A DNA stretch of 64,000 nucleotides from Sporothrix humicola (GCA_021396245.1 WNYE01000012.1:186001-250000); one strand, 5' to 3'; positions 20,203 to 32,459 are shown, counted from the stretch's first letter. Translations and numbers: made by a program. Notes: generated from the letters alone by a model not told the origin.

Positions 20203-22272
20203 ATGAACAACATGACGAACCTCGCCGGCAACCGAATGAGCACGCCCGAGGCCAGCCAGCCCTCCTCCCTCCGGCCGCCTTCGTCTCGCACCATGGCAGG
20301 CAATGCGCACCTTCGAGCATCAGCCGATATGGCTGCCCTGTCGGGCACCAGCCCATCCAGCCGCATCCGCCCATCGTCAGACTTTTACGGCCAGTCGCAG
20401 CCGCCTCCGCCTCCGGGCATGGGAGACCTCGATCCTCAGGACAAGCTTGCCCAGGAGTGGATCGCCGACATTGACCAATATGAGACTACATTGGAGGAGA
20501 TGGCAGCAGCAACGCTGGACCAGGACTTCAAGGACGAGCTGAGCGCCATTGAGCAGTGGTTTCGGGTGCTGAGCGAAGCCGAGCGCACTGCCGCGCTTTA
20601 TGCTCTGCTACAACAAACCACTCAGGTGCAGATTCGCTTCTTCATTCAGGTGCTGCGGCAAATGGGTAAGAACCACCCCATGTCTGGTGTTCTGTCGCCT
20701 GCGAATTTCGACAAAGGTCCGTTTTTGCTTTTCTTCTTTTTCTTCTTTTTATTGCTTGCTCCGTTTGGTTTTTACTTTGGTTGAGGTGATCGATCATCTC
20801 GTGTTATACACAAAGCTAACAAGACACTATAGACCCGATGTCAAACCGGTTAAGCGACGCTATGAACAAGCTCAGCGTAGATTCAGCAAGAAACTCAATG
20901 GCGCGCAATTCGATGATGTCCGTCAAGCGCCAGTCTGGCCTGGACCCCTCTACCATCAACGCCATGTTCCCGGATGCTGCCGCCGCTATTGCCACTGAGA
21001 AGGCCAAGTACACCCAGCAGACGGGAAACCCGCCTGTCTCGAACCGGAACAGCGCCATCGATCCGCGCAACTCGCTAGTCACACCAACCATTTCTACCCC
21101 TGCCGATGCTGCGACAGCTAGCTCTGCTGCTCTCCCAGGAGCTTCAAATGGCCAGAACCCCGCGTCGCCTTGGGGCCCGTCCTCGACCGCCAACCCGGCA
21201 CAGCCATCCGTCACCTCGCCAGGACAGCCACCGATGGGCCAGTTCTCTCAGCCGCCTCCCTCCGCCGGTGGCCTCCGGTCCCCGCGCCCGCCAATGACTC
21301 TTGCGCCGCAGACGATTGAAGCGGGTAAGAACGCCGATCTCCCTCTGCTGTCGCCTTACGGTGCCGGTGCAAGCGGAAACTGGGCGTCCATGGTCAACAC
21401 GCCCATGGTGGCCAACTTCAACCAGCAGCAAAGCGGTAACCAGGCCGACATGGTCGCAAACGCTACGGCCATGAAGCTGGCTGCTCTGTCAACCGTCAAC
21501 AACCGTGTCTTCCTCGATGATGTGCGCAAGTACCGCCGTACGCGGTCCAACGATGCCCCAGGAGCTCCTCAGAACCCCTTGTCCCCCAGCGCGCCCACGA
21601 TCCAGCTTCCTGGCGGTACGACAAACGTTGTTATGGTCAATGAGCACGGTCAGATTATCCGCAGCGAGCCCATGCTGGCTGTCCCTGGCCAGGCCCCGCT
21701 TGGCTTTGGCGCTCACCGGTCGCGGCCCAACTCACCCGGTATTGCTATGCAGGGCGGCTTTGGCGGCATTCCCTTCACCTCGCCTCAGAACAACGGTTTC
21801 CTGAGCGCATACGATGGCTCGGGCTTGATGAGCAACTCCCTGAACCTGGGTGGCATGAACCTGGGCCAGCTTGGCCTGGGCGGCCCGCACGAGGGCTACC
21901 TGTCAGATCATTCAGATATTATCCGGGGCCGCTCGCCACGTGGTCGCCGCGGAAGCTCGAAGCCGCCAGAGGACCCAACCGACCCTACGCTGCTGCAGGA
22001 CATCCCCAGCTGGCTGCGTAGTCTGCGTCTGCACAAGTACACGGACAACCTCAAGGACATGCAGTGGATGGACCTGGTCGAGCTGGATGACAAGCAGCTT
22101 GAGGAGCGCGGTGTGAACGCGCTCGGTGCCCGGCGCAAGATGCTCAAGGTGTTTGAGCAAGTCAAAGGTTTGTGACATTTACACCCGATGCTTGAAAAAG
22201 ATACAGAACAAAGCTAACCATCTTGTAGAAGCAAAAGCTGAAGGGAAGCTCCCCGACCCCGACAACAACTAG
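20203..22272 (+). CDS. VTS1: SAM-domain RNA-binding protein Vts1 (Smaug family)
   Basis: The exons are 20203-20716, 20833-22167 and 22229-22272, giving 630 residues. The N-terminal part has the conserved fungal Vts1 region EWIADIDQYETTLEEMAAAT followed by a helical segment (about 88-160). A long Ser/Pro/Asn/Gly-rich low-complexity middle follows. The SAM domain spans about 561-616, beginning DIPSWLRSLRLHKYTDNL and containing LGARRKMLKVFEQVK. Splicing yields DKDPMSNRL at junction 1 and VKEAKAEGKL at junction 2, both in frame with CTAAC branch sites (GCTAACAAG, GCTAACC). Vts1 binds hairpins of the Smaug recognition type (CNGG loops) and promotes mRNA decay through Ccr4-Not (family knowledge). 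The basic residues of the SAM RNA-binding face (RRK) are present. The middle region has the composition of condensate-forming or phosphorylated linkers. Confidence 0.92.
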
Positions 22273-23168
22273 TTGTTGTTTTCGAGACATCATTTCCCAT
22301 AAATGGCCGGTACACGACGATATACTGAAACACTATATATTATACACAAGACAAAAATATGTCCTTATAAACAGGACATGCTTGGGGGAGTCCTTTGCGT
22401 TGATATGGACCAAAAAGAAAAACACATTTGTTTTGTCGGCGGCGCGTCTTTTTCTCTTGGGCGATCGGGCGTCGATGTCGGTCGAAAACGAGCGGCATGG
22501 AAATACAGCGTCATGGGTTGTTTTTGTTGGATTTTTTGTTTATTTCTTTGCCTTTTTCATGCTGATTTTTTGCATTGTTTTTATTATCCTTTTTTTTTTG
22601 ACTATCTCTTAAAGACAAAGGAGCTTACAAAGTGAAATGATATTGATAATTTATGTTACCACAACTCGAGACACATAAACGTGAAAGTATGCCCAACGTT
22701 AAATTAAGAATAAGAACCAGACTGTCACAATTTCAAGATGTCGTCAATCTGATGGCCAGCTTGTACCAGGTCGGTTAGAGTGAAGCAGATGGAAAAAAAG
22801 CTTAATATTGCTTGTCGATCCCGTTCTTAGGACTGGCGAGACAGCGGGCTAGGCCTGTAACACATGCGCTAAGGCTGGCACGCAACAGCCGACAGGGCTG
22901 TCGAACTTGCACGCCAAAACTGACATTATCTCAGCAAAAGTCGCAGTCGTTCTTGCCATATTGGCGCGAATCGCCACACGTGATGTCTCCACTAAAATGT
23001 TGAACATCGAACTTGCCTCTTCAACGCGACTGCCATGCTTTCCGTTTCCAGAACCACAGCCTCAGAATAAAACTCGGTAAGACATGAATAGGGGCTGCAA
23101 TGATGTTTACATTGTCATCATCATGACATAACAAATAGTCACCCACAATACCCCACAACACAAGAACA
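22273..23168. other. VTS1 3' flank and TFC4 promoter
   Basis: The T-rich 3' flank runs to about 22700. The TFC4 promoter carries CACGTGA at 22977-22983. Two tiny upstream ORFs lie at 23100-23131, just ahead of the TFC4 start. Confidence 0.5.
23100..23131 (+). promoter_or_regulatory. Two minimal upstream ORFs before TFC4
   Basis: uORF1 has eight codons (MMFTLSSS, 23100-23126). Its TGA overlaps the ATG of uORF2 (ATG ACA TAA, 23123-23131). The main ATG follows 38 bases later. They are relevant only if the transcript starts upstream of 23100, which is not known. Confidence 0.4.
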
Positions 23169-26100
23169 ATGGCTCGCGACGTGGACATGGCCGACGATAT
23201 CGATATGGATGACGGGCTCATCGACCCGGCCCTCACGGGAACGGCAACTCCAGTTGAGCCTGCTGGAAGCGACAATGACGACATCGATGAGGTCTCGGAT
23301 GCAGACTCGGACTACCTCGAGCTGCAGGCGGACATTGCGCGTCTCGACGCGAGCCGCAATGCGTTTCTGTCGGAGCACCTCGGCAAGAGTGCCGTGCCCG
23401 AGGGGGCAGGAGGATCTGGACCAGCACGCCGCCGGCGAGGCCCTCGAAAAGCAGCCGAGCCTTCGGTCGAAGTCAAGTTTCGGCTGCAGCAGGCGCACCA
23501 GCTGTTCATGGACGAGCGCTACGAAGACGCGCTCGAGGTGCTCCAAGAGATTATCCGCGTCAACGCCGAGACGCACGCGGCGTGGAGTTTGCTGGCATCG
23601 ATCAATGAAGATTTGGGCCGCAATGAGGAGTCGTTGATGGCCAAGGTGTTTGCGGCACATTTGGAGCCCAAGAATGTAGCCGGCTGGCTGAGCACGGCAG
23701 ACTTTGCACTGGCTGAGGCCGCAGCAGCCGATGCCGAAGATCCCCAGGATGGCGAAAACGATGACGACGACGAAGATGCTGCCGCAGCTCGGGAAGAAGA
23801 ACGCCAGAATCGCCGCCTCCAGAACCTGCAGATTGCGCGGCTGTGCTTTTCAGGCGCAATCCGTGCCGACAAGGACAACATCCCGGCGCGACTCGGCAAG
23901 GCCAATGTGTGTCTCGAATTTGGACAGGCGACGAACGCTGCCACCGAATACGTGCGCGTCCTGAAACGGCGGCCACTCGCTCTCCAGGTCATTCGCAACC
24001 TGGCTGAAGCGTCGTACGACTCGGTGCGTGGATCCGAGACGATCCAGGGGGCCATCAAGGCGTACCGCAAAGCTGTGTCATATCTACGGAGCAAGTCAAC
24101 CCAAGAAAGCCAAAGCTATTTTGCGCCCTACCTGACGCTCGACGACGGCGAAGAGTTCTCGTGGATGGATATCACTATCTACGTGGAGCTGTACGCAGCC
24201 ATGGAACAGTATGAACAGGCGATTACGGTTCTCAAAAGCCTGGCACGATGGATGCTTGGTCGTGGTGGACCTGACGAAGAATATTGGAAGGAGGTGGACA
24301 GCAACGAGAATACCAATCATGAAGACGGCGAGTGGGACCGGTATGACGAGCCTCGCCGGCGAAAAGTACCCGGCTTCCAGCCTGGGCGATATCCGCCTTC
24401 TACATACGGCGAAGGGCTTCCTGTGGATCTGCGGACAAAGCTGGCCATCTACCGGCTCAAGCTTGGCCACGAGGAAGAGGCGATCGAACATCTTTCGTGG
24501 ATAGATCCCCAGGATGCCAGCACGACCGAGTCGATGCGCTTATACCCGCACCTACTCAAGGACGTGGGCGCCGAGTTGTTTGAATCTAAGCGATTCGAGC
24601 TGGCCCTACAGTACCTTGAGCTGTACCGCGATCTCAACCGGGCGGCAGCAGCTGAACTCAACGCTGGTTACGACCAGACTATGGGCGAATTTGATGATGA
24701 CGGCGACGAGAACAATGAAGCCAACGTTTCGCCTACGGACGACGACGCCGACGCGCTCGTATTGCAGGGCAAATGCAACTTAGAGCTACACGACCATGCA
24801 GCAGCCGAAGAATGTTTCTTGGCAGCCATTGAAGCGGACGACGAGAACATTGACGCACGCTACGAGTTGGCCAAGATGTATGAAAAGGCCCAGGAGAAAG
24901 AGCAGGCCTATATTTTGGTCAACGAGGCTCTGTCACTCGAGGCTGCCCAGCAAAAACGGCAACGGCAGGAGAATCAGGGCGGTGAGGAGGACGATGGAGT
25001 TGAGGGTGATGGCACAAGGCCTGCCAGCGGCGATGCCCCACCACCAAAACGCCGCGGCCCCATGGCCAGTCTTGAGACCGCAGCATACCGTGTCTTCCTC
25101 GATAGCGAGGGCAAAGTCGTCCGTCGGCACCGCAAGTTCAAGAAGGGTCCCGATGGACAGGAGATTTTGGTTTCGACGGAGCGGAAACGGCAGCGCAAAA
25201 CGGCACGGAGAGATGACGACGAAGGAGTAGAGAGCAGAAAGACAGTTGGTCGTCGCCAGCCCAGGACAGGCACAGCTCGTGTCCGGGCGCCTCGCCGTCA
25301 GCAAAAGTCAGATCCGCACCAGAAGCGGTGGCGCGCTGTTCGTGGACATGCGCGGCGGTTCTTTGCGAGCCCTGCCGAGCAGGCCGAGTTTGAGGCGTCA
25401 ACTTCAGCTCGTCTTCGTAACCGGTACCAGGTGTGCCAGGAGCTCAAAGAAAAGGCGGACGGGGGCGACGAGGACGCATCCGCCGAGTGGATGGAGGCCG
25501 CCAAGGAACTCATCGACGATTTCCGGTCTTTCCGCGAGTTTTATACGTGGGACAAGTACGTGCAATTCCTGGGCGTCAACAACTTTTTGCACGACCAGTC
25601 CGGCGGCGCAGCAGCAGCTCAGGTGGTGGATGCAACAGAAGGCGACAGTGCTTTACAAGCCAAGACCGGCACCGGCCAACATAACAACCTCGCTGCCCTG
25701 GCAGAGAGACTTCACCAGAGTGAGTTACCTTGCCACTTCACATAATGTTCATATATCAGCCTACTAACAATATCAGACCTAACTCCTGCCGATGCAGAGG
25801 CACAAGCTCTTGCAAACTCCGTGATCGACCCAGCATTATTAGGACCAGCTTCCGCTCAGCCTCAGGCTGCCCGTCGCGACTACCGCGGTATTCCCTTTGA
25901 TGACTGGCTGGCGTTATTCCTCGAGTACGCTCTGGGTCTGGCACACGCCGGCCGCACTACCGAGGCCTACGCTGTGTGCCAGTCGGCGCACGATTCAACA
26001 GTGTACCGCCAGGAGGACAGCATGTTCCTGATCCACTTGACATGGGCATCGTGTGCTTTGAGGGCCGGCGACGAGCAGACGTGCGTGGCCGTTGCGCGCT

Positions 26101-26816
26101 ATTTTATGCGTGAACGCCCGTACACGACCGACTGCTACCGCCTCTTTGCAACGATGTGCCGGCTGAGCCGTAGCCCGTTGATGTGGTTCAGTGCGAGCCC
26201 GGTGCAAAAGTACATTTTGCGACAGATCCGGCAACGCGACGAGGCCCTCAAAAAGGAAGTGCGCGAGGCCGGAAAAGACGAGAGCGCCGCTGTGGATGGC
26301 CTCGACACGTGTCTGCTGGTCGTCTATGGCCACATTCTGTTTGCCTCGATGAGCTACCACTTCGCGCTCAACTACTACCAGCGCGCGCTCGCCATCGACC
26401 CGACCAACCCTGTTATCAGTCTGTGCATCGGTCTGTCGTACATTCACTGGGCCTTCAAGCGACAGGCCGACAATCGGCAGTACCTGTTGACGCAGGGTTT
26501 CCATTTCTTGTATCGATACGCCGACGAGCGACTGAGTGCAGCAGCTGTGACCAACGATGTGCACGCCCGCCGCGAGGCCTACTACAACCTGGGCCGGGCC
26601 TATCATTTGCTGGGTCTGCATGCACTGGCGGCCGAGTTTTACGACAAGGTCCTGCGCGAGACCGACCCAGACGACGAGAAGGAGGCGGCCAATCGCGAAC
26701 GAGGCAGCTTTCCGGACCTGCGGACGGAAGCGGCCTATAACCTGCGGACATACTATCTGCTGGCAGGCAACCACAAGGCCGCAATGCAGATTGCACGGGC
26801 CTATCTCGTGATGTAA
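23169..26816 (+). CDS. TFC4: RNA polymerase III factor TFIIIC subunit Tfc4 (TPR protein, tau131/TFIIIC102)
   Basis: The exons are 23169-25719 and 25777-26816, giving 1196 residues. The intron (GTGAGT, CTAAC branch, TATCAG) joins LHQ to NLTPADAEAQ. The N-terminus is acidic, followed by the basic run ARRRRGPRK (87-94). A first TPR block opens EVKFRLQQAHQLFMDERYED (101-120). An acidic insert (about 184-210), further TPRs (NAATEYVRVLKRRPLALQV, AAEECFLAAIEADDENIDAR), a highly basic linker near 670-730 that may be nuclear-localising, and a third TPR block in exon 2 follow. This order (acidic start, TPR array, loop, C-terminal TPRs) is that of Tfc4/Sfc4. It bridges TFIIIC on tRNA-gene A boxes to TFIIIB (Brf1/Bdp1). 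Yeast Tfc4 has 1025 residues, and the surplus lies in the charged linkers. Confidence 0.92.
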
Positions 26817-28955
26817 AGAGAAGGTGGAAAGATAGAACGGGTGTATTGCACAGTAAGATGGGAGGATGGATGGCAAGTGGCGCATGTCACATGAGGCTGT
26901 AGGAATATGGCAATTTGCGGTGTAAGATACATATAACGGTGGCAGCGAGACACACCTTGCATATCTATACACAGAATATACCCTCGATACCCCCAATCTT
27001 ACGTTTCCATCAGGTAAACCCATCCACGGCATCCCACGCGATGTTTTCGTCGTGCTTTTTGCTCTCGTGTCCCAACCAACGATAAGTCTACAGAAAATGC
27101 AACAATAGAGGCAGTGAGGGGCAAAAAAAAAAAAAAAATAGTAAATAAACAAAGAGGAACAGAAAACTGGGCAGCCCTGTTCGTTATCCATAAATCTTGC
27201 ATCTGCATCCTTGTACTTTTACGAGGTACACTTTTACGCAGTATCTGTATCTGACTTGTACACTCGTACCCTTTCGGGAACGAATTATCTTGTGCACATT
27301 TCCTCTCTATCTTGCCATTCTGCACTTTTCTCACCGTGCCTCCGTGTGTTTGTTCTTCCACGTCTCATCTCTGCATCCTGCACACCCTCCAGGACAGCAA
27401 AGAGCCAATTGGGGCCGTCAAACGGACCATGTCCTGGGCGGAGTCGTTTTTTTTTAGTTTTTTAGGGTGAACAAAGCTCCGTTCAAGAGTAGTCCGAGGT
27501 AGTGAGATACTTGTCCGCGGCAGAGCTTTAACGGAGTGTACTGATGTAGATATGCGGTCTTTAATTTCAGGCAGATGGAAAATAAAAGAAAGGGACAAGA
27601 ATCTCGCCGTCGAAACCGGAGGCAATGTCAATATCCGTGACACACGGAATCCTCTTTTGTGCAGTTTCTGCGCTCTTATTTCGGCGCCGACATCCTCGTC
27701 AATCGGTCATGGCACGGTCACGCGCGGTCCTTGAAGGCCTTGACAGGAGGGGGCGTTTGGTCCAGAGCCTTGCCGGCATCATTGTGGCTGTTTTTGCTGT
27801 TTTGTGCTGTCAAAGTTGATTTCTTTTTTCGTTGTTTTCACTGGTTTTCGCCACAGTGAAGCCCAAAAAGGGTATAACCAGGGCACGCGCCAGTTTTCAA
27901 CAAGGCCGTCCCCGAAACACAGAGACTTGCATTGCCGCCCAAAAGGGAAAGAAGCGAGAAACACTGATGAAAGGAACGAAGAAAGAGGCAAACTGGCATA
28001 CGAACAAACACCTATTGCAAAGACCACGACTGGTCTGTCAAGACAGGAAACAGCGGTGCAGAGTTGAAATGACTTTGATTTCAATTTCGATTTCAATTCT
28101 TCTTCTTCATCTCCTCTTCAGCTGCCAGCCAAGAAGCAGGGCAAAACGTGGATAGGGCGATGCAAGGCTAATGCTCGCTTAATGCACAAGTTGTAAAGAG
28201 CGTTGTAGCGCCTGCCCAGCCGCCCACGGGTGGTGACGTCGACGGTTGGCCTGTAGAGGAAGGAGAGTGGGCTGCGTGGGCAAAAGAAAGGCAAAAAGAA
28301 CGGTTTGTACACCAGCAGGTATACGCTACATCCTCGTAACAAAGAACTTGTACTTTTTCTATTTATTGCACACCTTCTGGCTGTCGGCTGCGGGACAGTA
28401 CAAAATGGCATGTACCTGTACTCCCCAGATCATCGCTCCTTCCCTCCGGTGACTTCTCGACCAAGATCAACAAGGTCCGTCGCTCCTGCTGTACGAGCCC
28501 AGGACAGCTCGGCATCACCACGAGAACGGGAGCTAACTCGCTGTTCCTGCTTGATTCGAGTGTGGGGGGCCTAGAAGAGGGGGAGAGATTTATTCTTGCC
28601 CGTGTCTGTGACAGTGTTTGCTTTTGTTGCGTGTATGTATTTGTGGATGTATCTACGTAGCTTTCTGGTCGGATGTATATACATCGTTGATCCCCAGTCC
28701 GCGCGAACTTAAGTTGTGGCATAGATAACAGTATCCTCTACTTTCTCTGCATTGGACCTTTTTGAGCTCTTTCCGTTCTTATCTGTCCAGTTCTTGATTC
28801 ACCTCTTTCCCTTTTTCCGTTCCTTCTACAACCACTGAATCCGTACCTTCCTTCTCTATCAATATTGCTTTATCCCTTCTCCCCCACAGCTATCATCGAT
28901 CTCAACCCGATATCCCCTTCATCCAACATCTAACCTCTTCTTCCATTTATCCATC
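26817..28955. other. Intergenic region
   Basis: About 2.1 kb without a supported gene. 26817-27150 is the TFC4 3' flank, ending in a poly-A run near 27123-27138. A direct repeat GTACTTTTACG/GTACACTTTTACG is near 27210-27239. From about 28745 to 28955 the plus strand is C/T-rich and reads as the leader of the next gene. Confidence 0.5.
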
Positions 28956-30007
28956 ATGGCTGGCCAACCGATCTTTGTTGCGACCCATCCGCGGTCTTGT
29001 TCGACTGCCTTTGAGAGAGTATGTTCACCACAAGCTAGCTTGCCCACACACAAAACATCTACTAACAACGTCACAGGTCTTCATGACTCGTCAAGATGAT
29101 CTCTCATGTGCCCACGAGCCTTTCGGTGATGCCTTTTACTTTGGCCCCGAGCGCCTAGGAGCTCGCTTTGCCAACGAGGCTCAATACCGCGAGGACAGCA
29201 CTTTTGGCAACACCACCTACAAGGACGTCCTCGACGGCCTGTTGAATCAGGACAAGGTAGGTCGCCTTCCACCTTCTTCTTTTTTTCCAGATAAGCTCCA
29301 TCTAACAACACCAGCGCGTCTTCATCAAGGACATGGCCTACTACCTTTTTGCGCCCAAGGGCCAGCCGACACACGTCGCCCCGTCTCTCGCCGACCAGGC
29401 TAATGGCGTCGACAAGCAAAATGGCGACCGCACCGCAAACCCGACCACCATCCCCCTCTCGGCCCTCCAGAAATTCCGCTTTGCCTTCCTAATCCGCCAC
29501 CCGCGCCGCTCTATCCCCTCTTACTACCGCTGCACCGTGCCGCCGCTCGTCGAGACCACCAAATTCAACGAGTTTATGCCCTGCGAGGCCGGCTACGTCG
29601 AGCTGCGCCGGCTCTTTGACTACTTGCGGGAACAGGGCATCGTGGCCGAGAACAACATCACTATCATTGATGCCGACGACCTGCTTGACCGCCCGGCCGC
29701 CGGCATCGAGGCGTTCTGCAAGGCTGTCGATGTCGACTTCCGCCCCGAGATGCTGCAGTGGGACGACTCGGCGAACCAGGAGCACGCCTCGGCCGCATTC
29801 GAGAAGTGGGCCGGCTGGCACAATGACGCCCTCGCAAGCACCGGCCTCAAGGCGCGGACGTCGCACAAGAAGACGCCCTCCACCGACGAGGAGGATGCCG
29901 AGTGGCTGTCCAAGTACGGCGCCAAGGGCCAGAAGATCATCCGGGACTGTGTGGATGCCAACACACCCGACTACGAGTACCTGAAGCAGTTTGCGCTCAA
30001 GTTTTGA
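28956..30007 (+). CDS. P-loop sulfotransferase-like protein
   Basis: The exons are 28956-29018, 29077-29256 and 29315-30007, giving 311 residues. The start MAGQPIFVATHPRSCSTAFE contains a sulfotransferase-type 5'-phosphosulfate loop (THPRSCST, 10-17). Splicing gives FERVFMTRQDDLSCAHEPFG and then NQDKRVFIKDMAYYLF. The 3'-phosphate-binding motif is in FAFLIRHPRRSIPSYYR. These features place it in the fungal branch of P-loop sulfotransferase-like proteins that use or once used PAPS as donor. Both introns are 58 bases and carry CTAAC branches. There is no signal peptide or membrane segment, so a cytosolic enzyme is expected. The acceptor substrate is unknown and activity is unproven. The C-terminal part (from about residue 225) is charged and less conserved in appearance. 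Confidence 0.85.
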
Positions 30008-30396
30008 TTTTAGCTTTTAGCAGCGTGTTGTCTGTCTTCCTTAGTTGCTGGGACTTTCAAAAGGCGTTTATAACTTTGTCTTGAGGGAATATCAACATCC
30101 CATCGAGTATTTACGGTAATGCAAATTCGCTCTGGAGATACCCTCTCCGTTTTCTTCGTCTTCACACGATTTTCAGCTCGCACTCTGCCATGTGATACTT
30201 TATAGTTTACGAAGCCATCAAGTCGTAATATGTCTGTTATACAATTGTTGACTAATCGTCCTTATCTCCTTTCCCAGCTCTATCGCCGATGGGATAAATG
30301 CGTAATGCCAAAAATAGAAGATGTGTCTCACGCTTTTTGCTGTTTGCCTTGGCTTTTTCGTTTTCGTTTTATATGTACACGTCGCTCTGCGTCTCC
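30008..30396. other. Convergent 3' flanks
   Basis: About 390 bases of T-rich sequence lie between the sulfotransferase-like stop and the mL67 stop. No feature is recognised. Confidence 0.45.
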
Positions 30397-31324
30397 TTAC
30401 GCAGCCTCTGCGGCCGGTGCCTCAATCTCAGCTGCCTCCTCCTGGATCTCCGCCTTGCTTCTTGTCAAGGACGGGAGGCCGACCGCGTGCCGCACGTTCT
30501 TGGTCCACTTCTCGGCGAGTGTGCGGTCCTGGTCGTTGGCCCAGAACACAATCGCGTCGGCCAGCTTGAAAGTGTCTTCTGCTCCGCCCGTTCCGGCAAT
30601 TCTTTGCTGTATCCGGTTGCCCGTGCCCTCGCCCGACAGCACGGCCGCAATGTCTGCAATGCTGTTGGCCCGCTGGTCGCTCAGAGCTTCACCGAGCGCT
30701 TTGCGGTCCAGCGAGTAGAATTCGTCTTCCTGGTGACCCCACGACAGCTCGTGAACGTGGCGGAACTCGCGCAGCCTCTGGTAGACGGACCGGCCGATGA
30801 CGCCCTCACCCTCGTTGAACTGGATCAGCGCCATGGGCCGCCAGTAGTCCTTGCGGAGTTTGGCCGGCTTCGTCTTTTTGCCGTTGAATGCAAGCTGCTT
30901 CAATGCCCGGTTGTTCTAGAGAAAAAGAGATAGATACGTCAGTATGTTGGCCGCACGGACCCGAACTGAGCTACGCAGGGTGACTTCGACTCACCCTCAG
31001 CACTGGCGAGTGCGAGTAGACGACCTGGTGCGTCACAATGTTGTTGTAGACCCAGATCTGCTCGCCGTGGCCCTCGGGGAACTTTGCCAGGTCTGGTCTC
31101 GGCTGCTTCCACCGTCTGTACGGGACGACGGCGGGTTTGGTCTTTTTCGGTGGGATAACTGCCGGTCTCTTGGGTTTCGGTAGTCTCTGAGCCTGCACTG
31201 TGGCCGTCGAGGCAGCACGGGCAGGGGATGATGCCATTGTCGAGTTCATCGATGCCAATGGCCGAATGGCCTGGCTGCCGCCAATCGCCAATTGGCGAAG
31301 GCTTCGTATTGACAGCCCGCTCAT
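30397..31324 (-). CDS. MHR1: Mitochondrial large-subunit ribosomal protein mL67 (Mhr1 family)
   Basis: Two exons on the minus strand, 31324-30995 and 30915-30397, give 282 residues. The 79-base intron (GTGAGT, CTGAC branch, CTCTAG) joins SHSPVLR to NNRALKQLAF. The N-terminus MSGLSIRSLRQLAIGGSQAI and what follows is Arg/Ser/Ala-rich and lacks acidic residues, a typical mitochondrial presequence. The mature part has the Mhr1/mL67 pattern: IWVYNNIVTHQVVYSHSP (compare the yeast IFRNLEYGQVLYS type), then KLRKDYWRPMALIQF and RLREFRHVHELSW. Yeast Mhr1 doubles as a mitoribosomal protein and a mitochondrial recombination/transcription factor. Whether both roles hold here is unknown. The gene is divergent from HSP104. 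An in-frame upstream extension exists to 31420, but the ATG at 31324 begins the presequence. Confidence 0.85.
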
Positions 31325-31642
31325 TGTGTCGTGTATGTGTGAGGGAACGGATCGAAAAAGAAGACAGTCTTTGTGCCTGTCTGTCTCGTGGTGGGGAGGG
31401 GCGCGGCTGTCTGAGAACAAACACGCTCGTCTTGCGAGGATTTTCAGTGAAGCCGGAAAATCACGATCTCCAATTATTTTTTCTCGAATTGGGTCACGTG
31501 CGCCTCAGGCCACTTGCGCTGTTGCGCTCCCCTGTGAAGTGAACTGTGAGCCGCCAAAGAAGGCGCCAACAGCAGTGTTCTAGCCAGGCGGCATCCCTTG
31601 TGAAGCGTCCAAAGAGGTCCCGTCCAGTCTAACCTCATTGGC

Positions 31643-31660
31643 TGAGTCATCTAACAGGGG
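31643..31660. promoter_or_regulatory. GCN4/AP-1-type site next to a stress-response element
   Basis: TGAGTCA (31643-31649) is the consensus core for Gcn4/CPC1 bZIP factors. AGGGG (31656-31660) is the Msn2-type STRE core. The elements are seen directly, and their function here is inferred from the stress-related neighbour HSP104. Confidence 0.35.
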
Positions 31661-31843
31661 CCGCCTCAGCGCTAGCCAATAGTACGTAGCCTTGACCAGC
31701 GTTCTTGCCGTACCAACAGCACAACGACGTAGTAAGAAAGCAGGCTCTTACAAGGCAATACCCCACCAAGCGCCCACCAACAGGCCAATAGCAACTCCCC
31801 GCCAGGTCGCCCAAGGCCCAATTTTCCAGTGCCTACTGGGCGC

Positions 31844-31856
31844 TTCGAGAGCCTTC
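31844..31856. promoter_or_regulatory. HSP104: Heat-shock element-like triplet array
   Basis: TTC-ga-GAG-cc-TTC has the nTTCnnGAAnnTTC geometry with one mismatch (GAG for GAA). It lies about 340 bases upstream of the HSP104 TATA box. A candidate Hsf1 site. Confidence 0.45.
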
Positions 31857-32197
31857 CGCCACCCATCTCGGGCGCCAAAGGCTGCCAACCCATCAGCACC
31901 CACAGCTGTCTCCAGTAGCCTCCCGCATTCTCCAGCGAGCTCCAGCACATAGTACGACCCGCTAGGAGCTGCTAAGTAGCACTCTCACACCACAGGCATC
32001 CCACCGCACCTTCCGTGAGCAAAGCATAAATAAACCATACGTCGTCATCGACGGCCTATTTCTTGCTTGTGGCCTCCCTCTTCCTGCCTCCTTTCTCCCT
32101 CTACTCCTTTCTTCTCTTTTTTTCTCTCTTTATTCTCCCAAACACTCCCAATCTGAGCCCATCCACCCTCTGGGACCTCACGATACCTCTACCCATC

Positions 32198-32206
32198 TAT
32201 ATAAAG
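32198..32206 (+). promoter_or_regulatory. HSP104: TATA box of HSP104
   Basis: TATATAAAG is a perfect TATA consensus, about 250 bases upstream of the start codon. A start of transcription near 32225-32240 would give an ATG-free leader. TATA boxes are typical of inducible stress genes. Confidence 0.6.
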
Positions 32207-32459
32207 AGACACACGATCATCCTCTTGGCAGCAGAATAGAGCCTCGACGAACCCCACCTATTTTTGCCTTACCTCTCTTTTTCCACCAACAATAGCTTCT
32301 CGAACTTCACATCGAAGCTTCAAACCAGACGAAAAGAAGCAAAAGAAGCACCAGTAGCTTCGCACGCTATTTGTCCGAACCAACCCTCTCAGACACACTC
32401 CGCCATCACTAGCTCCCGCTGTCTTACACGGTAGCTTCACAACCACACATTCCGTCAAA

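Larger units (their letters stand above)
31325..32459. other. Shared promoter region of mL67 and HSP104
   Basis: This 1.1 kb divergent region is rich in recognisable elements. Near mL67 are TCACGTG at 31494-31500 and CCCCT at 31529-31533. In the middle are ATTGG (31637-31641), TGAGTCA (31643-31649), AGGGG (31656-31660), CCAAT (31676-31680 and 31785-31789) and a heat-shock-element-like array at 31844-31856. Near HSP104 there is a consensus TATA box, then an ATG-free leader of about 230 bases ending GTCAAAATGG. Confidence 0.6.

Noticed and set aside
27123..27138. Poly-A run as a retrotransposon tail
   Set aside because: No element body, target duplication or coding remnant is adjacent. Similar A runs occur at 9077 and 51286 in ordinary spacers.
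25995..27191. Minus-strand frame (398 codons) over TFC4 exon 2
   Set aside because: Overlaps the TPR-coding exon in antisense and extends into AT-rich non-coding DNA with low-complexity sequence.
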